From the NCBI RefSeq assembly GCF_900230215.1, contig NZ_LT907982.1:620001-684000 (forward strand): a stretch of DNA of 64,000 bases, in the 5' to 3' direction. Position 1 is the stretch's first letter; each line of letters begins with the position of its first letter. The notes beneath the pieces were generated by a model. The model did no database searches and was not told where the DNA came from. It saw only the letters and a program-made list of their open reading frames with translations. A program made the translations under genes and the position numbers. The DNA is from Jatrophihabitans sp. GAS493. Its GTDB lineage: Bacteria > Actinomycetota > Actinomycetes > Mycobacteriales > Jatrophihabitantaceae. This document shows positions 44,905 through 53,717 of this stretch, one piece after another.

Positions 44905-45408
44905 CTACTCCCCGACCTCGCCACCGGCTATCTCGGCAACGATGTCCAGCTGCCCGAGGTGCCGGGCGTACTCCTGGATCAGGTGCAGCAGGATCCGCTC
45001 CAGCGTCGCCGGCGGCGCACCGTCCCAGCGGGGTCCAGGCGCGCCGACCGCGTCGAGGTCACTCCCCTCGACGATCTCGCGGGTACGCCGACCCTGCGCC
45101 TTGAGTCCGGCGATCAGATCGGTGAAACCCTCCTCCCGCGATACGTGGAAGCGCTCGCCGACCCGATCGCCCCACGGCCCGGCTACCTCGCGCCCCTGAA
45201 AGCCCCACTCCAGCCAGCGAAGCTCCACGAAAGTCAGGTGTTTGGCCAGCTCGATCGGAGTCCACCCGGTGGGCAGCCGGCTCACCCGCAGCTCGTGGTC
45301 GGGCAGGGACAGCAGCTTGTCGATGATCCGGGAGCGGAAATAGTCGAGGTAGCGCAGCAGCACCTCGGCCCGCGAATCGACGGGATCAGTCGGTGACGGA
45401 AAGGCCAT
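44905..45408 (-). CDS. DUF664/DinB-like protein
   Basis: The 167-residue protein has the four-helix DinB/DUF664 pattern: 'VLLRYLDYFRSRIIDKLLSL', 'GWTPIELAKHLTFVELRWLEWGF' with the first metal histidine, and 'ILLHLIQEYARHLGQLDIV' with the last. Members are metal-binding and often thiol-dependent transferases (mycothiol or bacillithiol S-transferases). The start is uncertain among ATGs at 45408, 45414 and 45426; the first gives the usual family N-terminus ('FPSPTDP'). Confidence 0.82.
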   Translation of the reverse strand: MAFPSPTDPVDSRAEVLLRYLDYFRSRIIDKLLSLPDHELRVSRLPTGWTPIELAKHLTFVELRWLEWGFQGREVAGPWGDRVGERFHVSREEGFTDLIAGLKAQGRRTREIVEGSDLDAVGAPGPRWDGAPPATLERILLHLIQEYARHLGQLDIVAEIAGGEVGE

Positions 45409-45446
45409 GATCATGACGCATAGCATGCCGTGCTTAGGTGAAGGCC

Positions 45447-45731
45447 ATGCAACCGGTTCGCCTGGAGGTGCTCGTCAGCGGCGACGTTCAGGGCGTCGGC
45501 TTCCGTTGGTGGACTCGGAGCCAGGCGGTGGCGCTCGGTCTGCAGGGTTCGGCCCGCAACCTCGCCGACGGCCGGGTCGCGATCGTCGCGGTGGGACCGG
45601 CCGAGAAGTGCCAGCAATTATTGGATAGTCTAGGCCTCAGTGACGCGCCGGGGCGGGTGCGCAGCGTCGACCCGACCTGGGCTGAGGTCGGCGCTGACGG
45701 CGACGTTCCCCCCGGTTTCGTCACCGGCTAG
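45447..45731 (+). CDS. acyP: Acylphosphatase
   Basis: The 94-residue protein has the full acylphosphatase signature: 'VSGDVQGVGFRWWTRSQA', containing the phosphate loop and catalytic Arg, and 'GSARNLADGRVAIVAVG' with the catalytic Asn. It hydrolyses carboxyl-phosphate bonds such as acetyl phosphate. The length is normal. It has its own weak ribosome-binding site (GAAGG) and is divergent from the DUF664 gene. Confidence 0.92.
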   Translation: MQPVRLEVLVSGDVQGVGFRWWTRSQAVALGLQGSARNLADGRVAIVAVGPAEKCQQLLDSLGLSDAPGRVRSVDPTWAEVGADGDVPPGFVTG

Positions 45732-45748
45732 GAGGTCGTCGGGATCGC

Positions 45749-46201
45749 TCAGTCCTGCCGGCCATCCCACGACCAGTGAGGCATGGCGAGCCCGCGCGGT
45801 ACGTCGACGCCGGGAGCGGAGTAGACGAGCACGTCGGCCACCGCCCACTCCATATACGCCCGCAGCGCCGCCCGGAACTCGGAGTCGGCCGGAAGGCCGG
45901 CATCGTCGGCGGCGACCACGAAGCACTCCACGAAGCGCCGCCCCAGATCGGTCATGTCGCCGTTGCCCGAGTGCATCTGCTGCACCTCAGACTGATCGCC
46001 CATCGCCGTCGAGTAGTCCGGTGGGCCGCCGAATACCTCACCCCAGTACGCCGCCAGCCGTTGTACGTGCTGCGGATTCTGGTCGGGGTGGGAGAAGGGA
46101 TGGTTCAGTTCCGGGTCGGCCAGGCAACGCGCATGGTGGGCCGTGGCCAGAGCCAGGAAGGCCGGGGCCCCGCCCGCGAATTCGTAGAGCGTCGGACGCA
46201 C
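45749..46201 (-). CDS. Truncated haemoglobin-like protein
   Basis: The 150-residue protein from a GTG start shows the 2-on-2 globin pattern: 'LYEFAGGAPAFLALATAHHARCLADPELNHPFSH', then 'HVQRLAAYWGEVFGGPPDYS', and a probable proximal His in 'VQQMHSGNGD'. Such globins bind O2 or NO and often protect against nitrosative stress, which would suit a nitrate-assimilating organism. It is divergent from the osmC gene across 165 bases. Confidence 0.82.
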   Translation of the reverse strand: MRPTLYEFAGGAPAFLALATAHHARCLADPELNHPFSHPDQNPQHVQRLAAYWGEVFGGPPDYSTAMGDQSEVQQMHSGNGDMTDLGRRFVECFVVAADDAGLPADSEFRAALRAYMEWAVADVLVYSAPGVDVPRGLAMPHWSWDGRQD

Positions 46202-46366
46202 GAGTCAAGCGTGCCACAGACGACCGGAGTCTGCTCGATGCGTGATTGCCCTCGATCCGCAATTGCGTAGTCGCCATGGCGCGAAAGTGGTTAGGTCGAG
46301 GTATGACCGAATCCGCTCCGAGTGTCGCCCGTCTGACGGCGCCCGGCAACCCATCATGAACGCCAC

Positions 46367-46885
46367 ATGATCCATCGCTACGTAGCCCAGCTGCGGTGGA
46401 GCGGGTCGACCGCATCCGGTTACCGCGACTACAGCCGGGCCCACCTGGTCCAGACGCCGCCGGCGGCCGCCGAACTGGCGGTGAGCGCTGACCCGTCCTT
46501 CCTCGGTGATCGGCCGCTGCAGAACCCCGAGCAACTTCTGCTCGCGGCCGCCGCATCGTGTCAGATGCTGTCGTTTCTCGCGCTAGCCGCACGCGCTCGC
46601 GTCGATGTGCTCGGCTACCGCGACGAGGCCGAAGCGCTCATGCCGGTGACGCGGGGCCCGATGCGGATCACGACGATCACGCTGCGGCCAGAGATCGTGG
46701 TCGCGGACGGGGTCGACCTGGAGCGGGTGTCGGCGCTGGTCGCTCAGGCCCACGAGGAGTGTTACATCGCGAACACGCTGAACGCCGAGATCGTGATCGA
46801 ACCGGAGGTCAGCTGGGCGGCTGCCCAACCTTCCGAATCCCAGCGCTCAGCTTCCCAGCCGCCAGTTGTTGAGACGCCGGCCTGA
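46367..46885 (+). CDS. OsmC/Ohr-family peroxiredoxin-like protein
   Basis: The 172-residue protein has both conserved cysteines of the OsmC family in their normal settings, 'AAASCQMLSFLALAARARVDV' and 'AHEECYIANTLN'. Members reduce organic hydroperoxides. The stop TGA shares a base with the ATG of the hydrolase gene (TGATG), so the two are coupled. Confidence 0.88.
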   Translation: MIHRYVAQLRWSGSTASGYRDYSRAHLVQTPPAAAELAVSADPSFLGDRPLQNPEQLLLAAAASCQMLSFLALAARARVDVLGYRDEAEALMPVTRGPMRITTITLRPEIVVADGVDLERVSALVAQAHEECYIANTLNAEIVIEPEVSWAAAQPSESQRSASQPPVVETPA

Positions 46886-47682
46886 TGCTCGCCCGCCCGC
46901 CGCTCGGCAGCTTCAGCTGCGGGCTCGGTGCCCCGATCCTGGTACTGCCCTGGTTTGGACTCGACGGCACGGTCACCGCCGCCGCGATCGAACCAGCCTT
47001 CGAGCGGGTCGCCAGATCGGGCAACCCCGGCAACTGGCGTCGCCTGTACCTCGACCTTCCCGGCACCGGCGACTCCGACCCGGTCGCGCCCACCTCTGAC
47101 GCGGTGCTGGATGCGATCGAGGAGACCGTCGAGACGCTGCTCGGCGACGCACCGCTACGTCTGATCGGCTGCTCCTACGGTGGCTACCTGGCCGCCGGGT
47201 TGGCCCGACGACGACCGGCGCAGGTTCGGGCGATGCTGCTGGTCTGCTCCGGGGTGAGGATCGACCCGCTGCGGCGCGACCTGAGCGGCGTCCTCGCCTC
47301 GGATCCCGAGCCGGAGTGGCTGGCCACGGTGCCACCGGCGCTGCAGGAGCATTTCAGGGTGGCCGTCGGGAATCAGCAGCAGCTGATCGCCGATCGCCTC
47401 ACCACCGCCTTCGCCACCAATGCCCCGACCGACGAGGATTACCTGATGCGGCTGCGGGCGACGGGGTACCCGCTGTCGGATGAGGCGTCGGACCGGATCT
47501 TCGATGGATCGGTCGCGCTGATCACCGGACGGCGGGATCGGATCGCCGGGTTCCGCGACCAGTTCAGCCTGCTGGAACGCTTCCCGCAGGCGAGCTACGG
47601 CTGTCTGGCCCGTGCCGGTCACTACCTCCCCTTCGAGGAGGCGGAGCAGTTCGCCGGGCTGCTCGGTGGGTGGCTGGCCTGA
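46885..47682 (+). CDS. Alpha/beta hydrolase
   Basis: The 265-residue protein shows an alpha/beta hydrolase core: 'PILVLPWFGLDGTV', 'RLYLDLPGTGDSDP', the nucleophile elbow 'LIGCSYGGYLAAGLARR' (Ser of GxSxG), the acid in 'ITGRRDRIAGFRDQ', and the catalytic His in 'ARAGHYLPFEEAEQF'. The substrate is unknown. It is translationally coupled to the OsmC-like gene. Confidence 0.87.
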   Translation: MLARPPLGSFSCGLGAPILVLPWFGLDGTVTAAAIEPAFERVARSGNPGNWRRLYLDLPGTGDSDPVAPTSDAVLDAIEETVETLLGDAPLRLIGCSYGGYLAAGLARRRPAQVRAMLLVCSGVRIDPLRRDLSGVLASDPEPEWLATVPPALQEHFRVAVGNQQQLIADRLTTAFATNAPTDEDYLMRLRATGYPLSDEASDRIFDGSVALITGRRDRIAGFRDQFSLLERFPQASYGCLARAGHYLPFEEAEQFAGLLGGWLA

Positions 47683-47696
47683 GCGGCCTCGGCACG

Positions 47697-48353
47697 CTAC
47701 TCGGGTTTCGGGGTCCGCCAGCGCTCGCCGAGGACTCCCGGCTTCGGCGCCGACCCAGGCAGCGGCGAAGGTGCCTGCGACTCGACGGCCCCGACGCGCA
47801 GGCCGTCCAGCACCAAGGCGAGATAGCGCAGCCGCAGTTGCCGGCCGCCATCGGCGCCAGGCAGTCGAACCTCCATCAGCATCTCCAGCAGGATCGTCAC
47901 GTCCTCGACCGTGATCTCCGGACGGAGTACCCCGGCGGCCGCGGTGCGCCCGAAGAGCTCGGTCGACAGCCTCCCCGCGCGACGGGCGAGGGCGCTCGAC
48001 TCCGGCGTCGCAGCGAAAGTGCCGGCCAGCCGCTGGGCCAGTGCCTGCGATCCGCCCTCGACCACCCGCTGCAGGAACTGGGCATAGACGCTCCAGGCGT
48101 CGTCGCGCCCGTCCTGCAAGGCGAGCTGCAGGTCGGCGATATACCGCTCCAGCCCGTCGAGTGCTAGCGCCCGTAACAAACCGTCTTTACCGTCATAACG
48201 ACTGTAGAGGGCACTGATGCCGACTTCAGCCGCTGCCGCGACGGCCGAGATGGGTGCCCCGGGGTCAGCCAGGAACACCCGGCGGGCGGCGTCGAGGATG
48301 CGCTCGTTGTTCCGTGCCGCCTCAGCCCGCCGGCCGTTCAATGGGGAGTTCAT
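47697..48353 (-). CDS. TetR-family transcriptional regulator
   Basis: The 218-residue protein has an N-terminal TetR helix-turn-helix ('RILDAARRVFLADPGAPISAVAAAAEVGISALYSRYDGKDGLL', spread over ~18-60) and a helical ligand domain. It is divergent from the TIGR03086 gene, with repeated half-sites TTCCGTTC/GAACGGAA between them, so it probably represses itself and that gene. The inducer is unknown. Confidence 0.9.
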   Translation of the reverse strand: MNSPLNGRRAEAARNNERILDAARRVFLADPGAPISAVAAAAEVGISALYSRYDGKDGLLRALALDGLERYIADLQLALQDGRDDAWSVYAQFLQRVVEGGSQALAQRLAGTFAATPESSALARRAGRLSTELFGRTAAAGVLRPEITVEDVTILLEMLMEVRLPGADGGRQLRLRYLALVLDGLRVGAVESQAPSPLPGSAPKPGVLGERWRTPKPE

Positions 48354-48381
48354 CTCGCGAGAATAGCACTGGAACGAACCA

Positions 48382-48424
48382 TTCCGTTCTGATACTCTGA
48401 ACGGAAGGAAACATTCCGTTCAGA
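48382..48424. promoter_or_regulatory. Operator array for the TetR regulator (three half-sites)
   Basis: TTCCGTTC (48382-48389), GAACGGAA (48399-48406) and TTCCGTTC (48414-48421) alternate in orientation. The last two extend to an 11-base perfect inverted pair TCTGAACGGAA / TTCCGTTCAGA with a 7-base spacer. The cluster lies 29 bases ahead of the TetR start and 25 bases ahead of the TIGR03086 start. Confidence 0.8.
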
Positions 48425-48448
48425 TTTTCTGACGAAAGGGTAGCTGCA

Positions 48449-49054
48449 ATGACCGAAGCATCACCTGCTCTCTGGGCCGTCTTGAACGGCTCGTTCTCGG
48501 CGCTCCGCAGCGTTGTCGAGGAGGTCGAACCGGACGCCTGGCCGAGCCCGAGCCCCTGCAACCAGTGGAGCGCCCGGCAGGTTCTCGAGCACGCCGCGGG
48601 TGATCAGCTGGCCTGGGCCGCGACCGTCGCCGGCGCCGGTCCGCTGCCGGACTATGACCCGTTTCAGCCGTCGGGAAGCGAGCCCGGCACCGCGGCCGAA
48701 CTCCTCAACCCCGCACTGGCCGCTTCGGCGGCGGCCTGGGCCGCGGTCTCCGCAGCGACGGAGACGGTGCCGACCCCGCTCCCGCAGGGGAAAATGCCGC
48801 CGGAGTACGCCGTCGCCGCCTGCGCCATGGACGCGGCGATCCACGCCTGGGACATCGCCATGGCCACCGGCCAGCCTTCGCCGTTGAGCAACGAGCTGGC
48901 GGTCGCCCTGGAGCCCGCCGCGCAGATCATCGCCGAGCCGCTGCGCGAATACGGCGTCTTCGGTCCGATCGTGAGCGGCGCCGCGGGCGGCGATTCCGGG
49001 GCCGCCGAGCGCCTACTCCGCTTCCTCGGGCGTGACCCGAATTGGGGGGCGTGA
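48449..49054 (+). CDS. TIGR03086-family metal-binding protein (DinB/mycothiol-dependent type)
   Basis: The 201-residue protein fits TIGR03086: 'WPSPSPCNQWSARQVLEHAAGDQLAW' with the first metal His, and 'CAMDAAIHAWDIAMATGQP' with the second. The fold is the maleylpyruvate-isomerase N-terminal/DinB bundle, some members of which use mycothiol. The exact role is unknown. The palindromic operator array immediately upstream ties it to the divergent TetR gene. Confidence 0.87.
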   Translation: MTEASPALWAVLNGSFSALRSVVEEVEPDAWPSPSPCNQWSARQVLEHAAGDQLAWAATVAGAGPLPDYDPFQPSGSEPGTAAELLNPALAASAAAWAAVSAATETVPTPLPQGKMPPEYAVAACAMDAAIHAWDIAMATGQPSPLSNELAVALEPAAQIIAEPLREYGVFGPIVSGAAGGDSGAAERLLRFLGRDPNWGA

Positions 49055-49084
49055 CCAGAACAGCGGGAGGCGGCACACTGAAGT

Positions 49085-50530
49085 ATGGCGACGGGAGCGA
49101 ACCGCACCGTGGCGCTGCTGATCATCGCGATCGCAGCGCTGGCCGGCTGCACGAGTTCCGCCGATAACGCCAGCCCCTCGGCAACAAGGGCATCCGACCC
49201 GTCCATCGCCGGCCCGTCCACCGCCGGCCGGTCTATCGCTGTCCCGTCCACGGCTGGCGTTTCGTCGGCCGGCCTGTCGTCGGCAGACTGGCCGATGTAC
49301 CACGGTTCGCCCGACCGCAGCGGGCGCTCGACCAGCATGCCGGCCGCCAACGGGCCACTGCAGCTGATTCACTCCTTCACGCTGGACGGGGAGGTCCTCG
49401 CCTCGCCCTTGATCGTGCACGGGCTCACAATCCTCGCCACCGAGAACGATTCCGTCTACGCCTTCGACTCGAAGTTCCAACCGGTCTGGAGACGAAGCCT
49501 CGGTTCGCCTTCGCCGGCGCAGGAACGCCTCTGCGGCAACATCGACCCGCTCGGCATCACCGGCACTCCGATTTATGACCCGGGCACCGGCTCGATCTAC
49601 CTGGTGGCCGAACATGGCGGGGCGGTGCGGCACGAGCTCTACGCGCTCGATTCGACGACCGGGGCGGTCCGCTGGAGCCGCAGCGTCGACCTACCGGGAG
49701 TGAGTGCGAAGGACATGCAGCAGCGCGGCGCACTGGCCATCGCTCACGGCCGGGTCTGGGTCTCCTTCGGCGCGCAGGCCGGTGACTGCGGCGACTACAA
49801 GGGGCGCGTGGTCGCAGTGGCGCTCGACGGCCGGGGCGCACCAGTTTTCTACAGCCCACCGACAGTGCGCGGCGGTGGAATCTGGAATCCGAATGGCCCG
49901 ACGATCGACGCCGACGGGAACGTGCTCGTCGTGTCGGCCAACGGCGCGGCCTTTCCGGGCGAGGCCTACGACCACACCAACAGCGTGCTCAGGCTCGACG
50001 CGTCGGCCCGGTTGCTGGACTCCTTCGCCCCGTCGGACTGGGCCCAGAACAACCAGGGTGACGTCGGCCTCGGATCGCAGGGCGTCAGCCTGGTCGGCTC
50101 GAAGTGGATCGTGCTCGGTGGCAAGTCCGGACCCGTGTACGTGCTCCGTCAGTCGGCCCTGGGCGGTATCGGCGGCCAGGTCGACATGCAGGAGATCTGC
50201 CGATCCTTCGGCGGCGCGGCAGTCGAGGCAGACGACGTCTACCTTCCCTGCACAGACGGGGTGCGCGCGGTGCGAGTGGACGACACCGGGCACCTGCACG
50301 TGCGGTGGCACGCGGCGAGTTCGATAACCGGGTCGCCGGTGCTCGGCGGCGGGCGGATCTGGGTCATGGATACCCGCGGCGGCGTTCTGCACAGCCTCGA
50401 CCCGGAGACCGGTCGCAGCGTCGCCCAGATCGCCGTCGGTGAGGCGAACCGCTTCGCCACGCCGGCAGTCTCCGGCCCGGACGTCGTCATTCCGACGTTG
50501 GCCGGCGCGGTCGTGGTCCGCACGTCGTAA
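49085..50530 (+). CDS. Lipoprotein with PQQ-type beta-propeller
   Basis: The 481-residue protein starts with a lipoprotein signal ('VALLIIAIAALAGC', Cys about residue 21), then a Ser/Ala/Gly/Pro-rich linker of ~45 residues with 'STAG' and 'SSAG' repeats. Propeller blades of the PQQ-like WD40 type follow ('EVLASPLIVHGLTILATENDSVYAFDSKFQPVWRR', in parts; 'GAVRHELYALDSTTGAVRWSRSV'). It would sit on the outer face of the membrane. Enzyme function is not evident, as no dehydrogenase catalytic residues were found. It is 30 bases after the TIGR03086 gene. Confidence 0.8.
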   Translation: MATGANRTVALLIIAIAALAGCTSSADNASPSATRASDPSIAGPSTAGRSIAVPSTAGVSSAGLSSADWPMYHGSPDRSGRSTSMPAANGPLQLIHSFTLDGEVLASPLIVHGLTILATENDSVYAFDSKFQPVWRRSLGSPSPAQERLCGNIDPLGITGTPIYDPGTGSIYLVAEHGGAVRHELYALDSTTGAVRWSRSVDLPGVSAKDMQQRGALAIAHGRVWVSFGAQAGDCGDYKGRVVAVALDGRGAPVFYSPPTVRGGGIWNPNGPTIDADGNVLVVSANGAAFPGEAYDHTNSVLRLDASARLLDSFAPSDWAQNNQGDVGLGSQGVSLVGSKWIVLGGKSGPVYVLRQSALGGIGGQVDMQEICRSFGGAAVEADDVYLPCTDGVRAVRVDDTGHLHVRWHAASSITGSPVLGGGRIWVMDTRGGVLHSLDPETGRSVAQIAVGEANRFATPAVSGPDVVIPTLAGAVVVRTS

Positions 50531-50585
50531 CGTCGCCGTTAGGTGTGCCAGTTGGGCCCGTTTGGACGAATTCCTTGTTGGGTAA

Positions 50586-50837
50586 ATGGTTTCTGTGACC
50601 ACAACTAGGCAACGTAGATACGGAATGACTCGCCGGGGATATGGCATTCTCGTCCCCATCGTCGTCGTCTGGCTGCTCATCGGAGTTCTCGCCGCCGGAC
50701 AGCGTCACTACTTCAAGGATTCGACACAGACGTGCGCGAAGGCCAGCACGATCGCGGTGACCATCGTCGCCGGGCCGCTCAACTACCTAGGCCTCAACCC
50801 GAAGCTGAGCTGCGACCTTCCGCAGCCGTCAAAGTAA
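50586..50837 (+). CDS. Small single-helix membrane protein
   Basis: The 83-residue product has one hydrophobic helix ('ILVPIVVVWLLIGVLAAGQ', about 21-39) followed by an outer segment with two cysteines ('TCAKAS' and 'LSCDLPQ'), which could form a disulfide. An in-frame ATG at 50625 would make a 70-residue version starting 'MTRRGYG', which is equally likely. Function unknown. Confidence 0.55.
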   Translation: MVSVTTTRQRRYGMTRRGYGILVPIVVVWLLIGVLAAGQRHYFKDSTQTCAKASTIAVTIVAGPLNYLGLNPKLSCDLPQPSK

Positions 50838-50845
50838 CGTGATCG

Positions 50846-52147
50846 CTACTCGCGCTTCAGAACATCAATGATTTGTTGGTGATCGAAGTGTTCGGCCCAC
50901 TCCAGCGGAGTTGAGTCGAAGCGCCGGTCGCGCAGTGCGCGATCGGCGCCGAGGGTGAGCAGCGTCTGCACCAGCTCAGCGTCTCCGTCGCCGGCCGCGG
51001 TATGCAGGGCGGTCTGCCACGGTTGGTCGACCGCAACGTCGGCTCGCCCCAAAGCATTCACCGAGAACCCTTTACTTACCAGCAGTTCGACGACCTCTGA
51101 CCGTCCCCGTCCGGCCGCCCAGACAACTAGCGCGGGGCGCCGCTCCCGGGTCGCGGCGAGCACGCCCGGGTGGACTGCCTCTATTGCTTCGACCGCCCCG
51201 GCGTCGGCTGCCAGGAGCGCCGCGATGCAGGAGTCGACCCCGTCCAGCTCGGCCTCTGGCACGCCGAGGTCGCGAAGCAGTGCGGCAACGCCAGCATTGC
51301 CAGTGGTAAGGGCCAAGGCGATCGGCGTCGAGGTTGACCCTCTCGACCAGGGAACTCTGACGGTTGGCGAACTGACGTCGACGCCTTGCTCGGCCAGCAG
51401 CGCGACCCGCTCGCGCTGGTCATGGGTCACCGCCCAGCTCAGAACGCTGCCGACCATCGCGGCGGGCGAGTCGAGGGCGTCCCCGAGTAACTGATGCCAG
51501 ACGCCGGGTGGGTCGTTCTGCCCCAATCCGAACTCGAAGAGCAGTCGAAGATGATCGTCGTCGGGTTGGAACATCCGGTTGTACAGGGTCTGAGCGTCGT
51601 TGGCCGCGGCCCCGAACTCGAGCAGCGTCCGGCCTAGCCCGGCCGCCTGCGGGTGCGCCGGTCGCTGCTCGTCGGCGGACCCGAAGACCCCGGTCAACAC
51701 GGTGAATGGGGTAGCCAGGCCGAGGAAGAAGCGTCCGTCATTCGGATCGGCCCCGGCTTCGATGAGGAGTCGGGTGGTCTCGATCGTCGCCGACCGGCCG
51801 ATCGGCGCGTCGAGCCGGGCGTAGGCCTGGTACATCAACGGGCTCCAGCCGTAGGGACCGGTGGGGCGGGTCGCGGCGGGCGGGTCGGCTTCGAGAATTC
51901 GTCGCACCGACGGCACGTCGGCGACCGCCGCGGCGACTGCGATGTCTGCGGCCGGCAAGTCCGGCTGCTCGGCCAACTGGCGGGCGGCCTCGGCTCGCTT
52001 ACCTGGGCCGTCGCTGTCGAAGTTGAGGATCGCTAGACGCAGGAAGGAATCGGCCTGACTCTCCCCGGCGGCGGCCGGGGTGAGGAACCAGCTGCGCGCG
52101 TCGATCTCCGACTGGAGGTCGGCAGCGGTAAGTGGTTCGTTCGGCAT
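50846..52147 (-). CDS. Ankyrin-repeat protein
   Basis: From the ATG at 52147 the product has 433 residues. Ankyrin-type helices recur: 'GWSPLMYQAYARLDAP', 'IETTRLLIEAGADPNDG', 'LGRTLLEFGAAANDA', 'PALVVWAAGRGRSEVVELLVSKGFSVNALG', and 'QTALHTAAGDGDAELVQTLLTLGADRAL'. No signal or membrane segment, so it acts in the cytoplasm as a protein-binding scaffold. The frame stays open to 52249 without a supporting ribosome-binding site. No partner is evident. Confidence 0.85.
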   Translation of the reverse strand: MPNEPLTAADLQSEIDARSWFLTPAAAGESQADSFLRLAILNFDSDGPGKRAEAARQLAEQPDLPAADIAVAAAVADVPSVRRILEADPPAATRPTGPYGWSPLMYQAYARLDAPIGRSATIETTRLLIEAGADPNDGRFFLGLATPFTVLTGVFGSADEQRPAHPQAAGLGRTLLEFGAAANDAQTLYNRMFQPDDDHLRLLFEFGLGQNDPPGVWHQLLGDALDSPAAMVGSVLSWAVTHDQRERVALLAEQGVDVSSPTVRVPWSRGSTSTPIALALTTGNAGVAALLRDLGVPEAELDGVDSCIAALLAADAGAVEAIEAVHPGVLAATRERRPALVVWAAGRGRSEVVELLVSKGFSVNALGRADVAVDQPWQTALHTAAGDGDAELVQTLLTLGADRALRDRRFDSTPLEWAEHFDHQQIIDVLKRE

Positions 52148-52265
52148 TTGTCGCGATCGTATCTCCGATACCCGGTGTATCAGCCTGGCCACGGTGAACT
52201 CTGGTTCTGCATAGCTGCCTGCGGCGGACCTGAAGTGACCCGACGTCAATCAACCGGAGTCGAAG

Positions 52266-52745
52266 ATGGAGAAGGAATCCAAGCCCTGCACGTGCCCCGA
52301 ATGCACTACCGAGGCGTCCAAGCTCGGACGCATCGTCACCGTGTTTGCTCCGTTCTTCGCCATCTTCGCCGGCTGGCTGGCCGGATTCGTCGGGAAGAAC
52401 GTCCCCGGTGTGGCACTGGATCCGAGCCAGATCGCCGCCTTCATGCTGACCGCGACAACCGCCGTACTGAGCACCACCTGGAAGTGGATGCAGGGCTGGC
52501 AGCAGCACGAGCTACTGGTCTCCCAGGGCAGTGTCGCGCCTCGACGGTACGTCCACAATGCGACCTGCCCGGTCACCCAGTCGGTGGCGGCGGCGCAGTC
52601 ACGCAAGGTTCGTCGGGCCGCGAAGAAGGGACGCTCGTCTTCGGAGCCGGCATCGCATCGGCCGCCGGTCGACTCTGTCTCCCCCATTGCCGAGCCGGCG
52701 CAACCTTCGGTGGATCCATGGCAGTTGGAGTTGCAGCCGGTCTGA
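52266..52745 (+). CDS. Small membrane protein with holin-like layout
   Basis: The 159-residue product starts with a Cys-rich segment 'CTCPECTTE' (CxCxxC), then two hydrophobic helices (about 22-45 and 57-75) joined by 'VPGVALDPSQ'. A Trp-rich 'STTWKWMQGWQQHE' and a charged, Ser/Pro-rich tail follow. The two-helix arrangement and the GWQ(K/Q)HE-like end resemble small phage holins of actinobacteriophages. There are no other phage genes around it, so it could equally be an unrelated host membrane protein. Confidence 0.5.
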   Translation: MEKESKPCTCPECTTEASKLGRIVTVFAPFFAIFAGWLAGFVGKNVPGVALDPSQIAAFMLTATTAVLSTTWKWMQGWQQHELLVSQGSVAPRRYVHNATCPVTQSVAAAQSRKVRRAAKKGRSSSEPASHRPPVDSVSPIAEPAQPSVDPWQLELQPV

Positions 52746-52801
52746 GGGTGAAGGAGGGCGTCGCCGCTACTCAGGTCGCACGGAGCCGGTCAAAGCGCCG
52801 G

Positions 52802-53716
52802 TCAGAGCATCTCTGCGGCGGCGACTCGCACCGCGTCGGCCACGAGGTCCAGCGACGGCGAGCGTAGCCGCCACTGCTGCCAGTAGAGGTCGACGTCGAT
52901 TCGACCCCGTGGCTCGATCGGCACGAGTGCCGGGCCGACGGGCGGTCCGACGGGCACAGCTGGGTTCTGCAGGTCGGGGACCATGCCCCAACCGAGGCCG
53001 AGCCGGACCGCCTCGAGGAAGGCGCCTGAGCCCGGGACGTGATGACGCGGCGGATCGAGCGTCCGGCGCGATCGGGTGGCCAGGTAGTCGTCTTGCAGCC
53101 GGTCTCCGCGATCAAAGACGACGACCGGTGCCCGGGCCAGACTCGCGACGGTGGCGCCGTCGGCGAACCAGCGGTCGATGAATGCCGGCGAGGCCGTCGG
53201 GCGATAGCGCATCCGGCCCAGACGCTCGACGCTGCAGCCCGGCACAGCATCGGCCGACGACGTTACGGCGGCCATCACCGCGCCCTGTCTCAATAGTTCG
53301 GCGGTACGTTCCTGGTCGTCGCGGTGTAGGTCGAAGAGCAGCGAGGAGCTGACTGCGGCCAGAGCCGGGAGCAGCCAGGTGGCCAGGCTGTCGGCATTTA
53401 CGGCCAGCGGGATCACCACCCGGCCGGGCGCACCGAGGGAGTCCGCTCGCCGGATCTCCTGCACCGCGTCGGCCGTGATCATCTGAATCTGCCGGGCCAG
53501 TCGCAGCAGCAGCTCGCCGGAGGGCGTTGGCTGCACCGGTTTGCCGCGGGTCAGCAGGACTCGACCGACCATCGTCTCCAGAGCCTTGATGCGTTGACTG
53601 ATCGCCGACGGGGTCACGTGCAGCGCGCCGGCCGCCGCCTCGAAGGTGCCTTCCGAGACAGCGGCGGCGAGCGCCTCCAGCTGGGCCGGGTTCAGGTTCG
53701 CCGCGTCCGCCTGCAT
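52802..53716 (-). CDS. lysG: LysR-type regulator, LysG/ArgP family
   Basis: The 304-residue protein has the LysR winged-helix ('LNPAQLEALAAAVSEGTFEAAAGALHVTPSAISQRIKALE', spread over ~8-47) and a substrate-binding domain. It matches the ArgP/LysG branch, which activates lysine/arginine exporters. It is divergent from a LysE-type exporter, the classic lysG-lysE arrangement, with palindromes between them. Start ATG 53716 gives the family N-terminus; the frame is open further upstream. Confidence 0.9.
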   Translation of the reverse strand: MQADAANLNPAQLEALAAAVSEGTFEAAAGALHVTPSAISQRIKALETMVGRVLLTRGKPVQPTPSGELLLRLARQIQMITADAVQEIRRADSLGAPGRVVIPLAVNADSLATWLLPALAAVSSSLLFDLHRDDQERTAELLRQGAVMAAVTSSADAVPGCSVERLGRMRYRPTASPAFIDRWFADGATVASLARAPVVVFDRGDRLQDDYLATRSRRTLDPPRHHVPGSGAFLEAVRLGLGWGMVPDLQNPAVPVGPPVGPALVPIEPRGRIDVDLYWQQWRLRSPSLDLVADAVRVAAAEML

Positions 53717-53717
53717 G

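Noticed and set aside
46261-46366. CCCGGCAACC ahead of osmC, reminiscent of a SAM-riboswitch core
   Set aside because: The other conserved parts (GAGGGA and the closing stem) are missing, and the downstream gene is unrelated to methionine.
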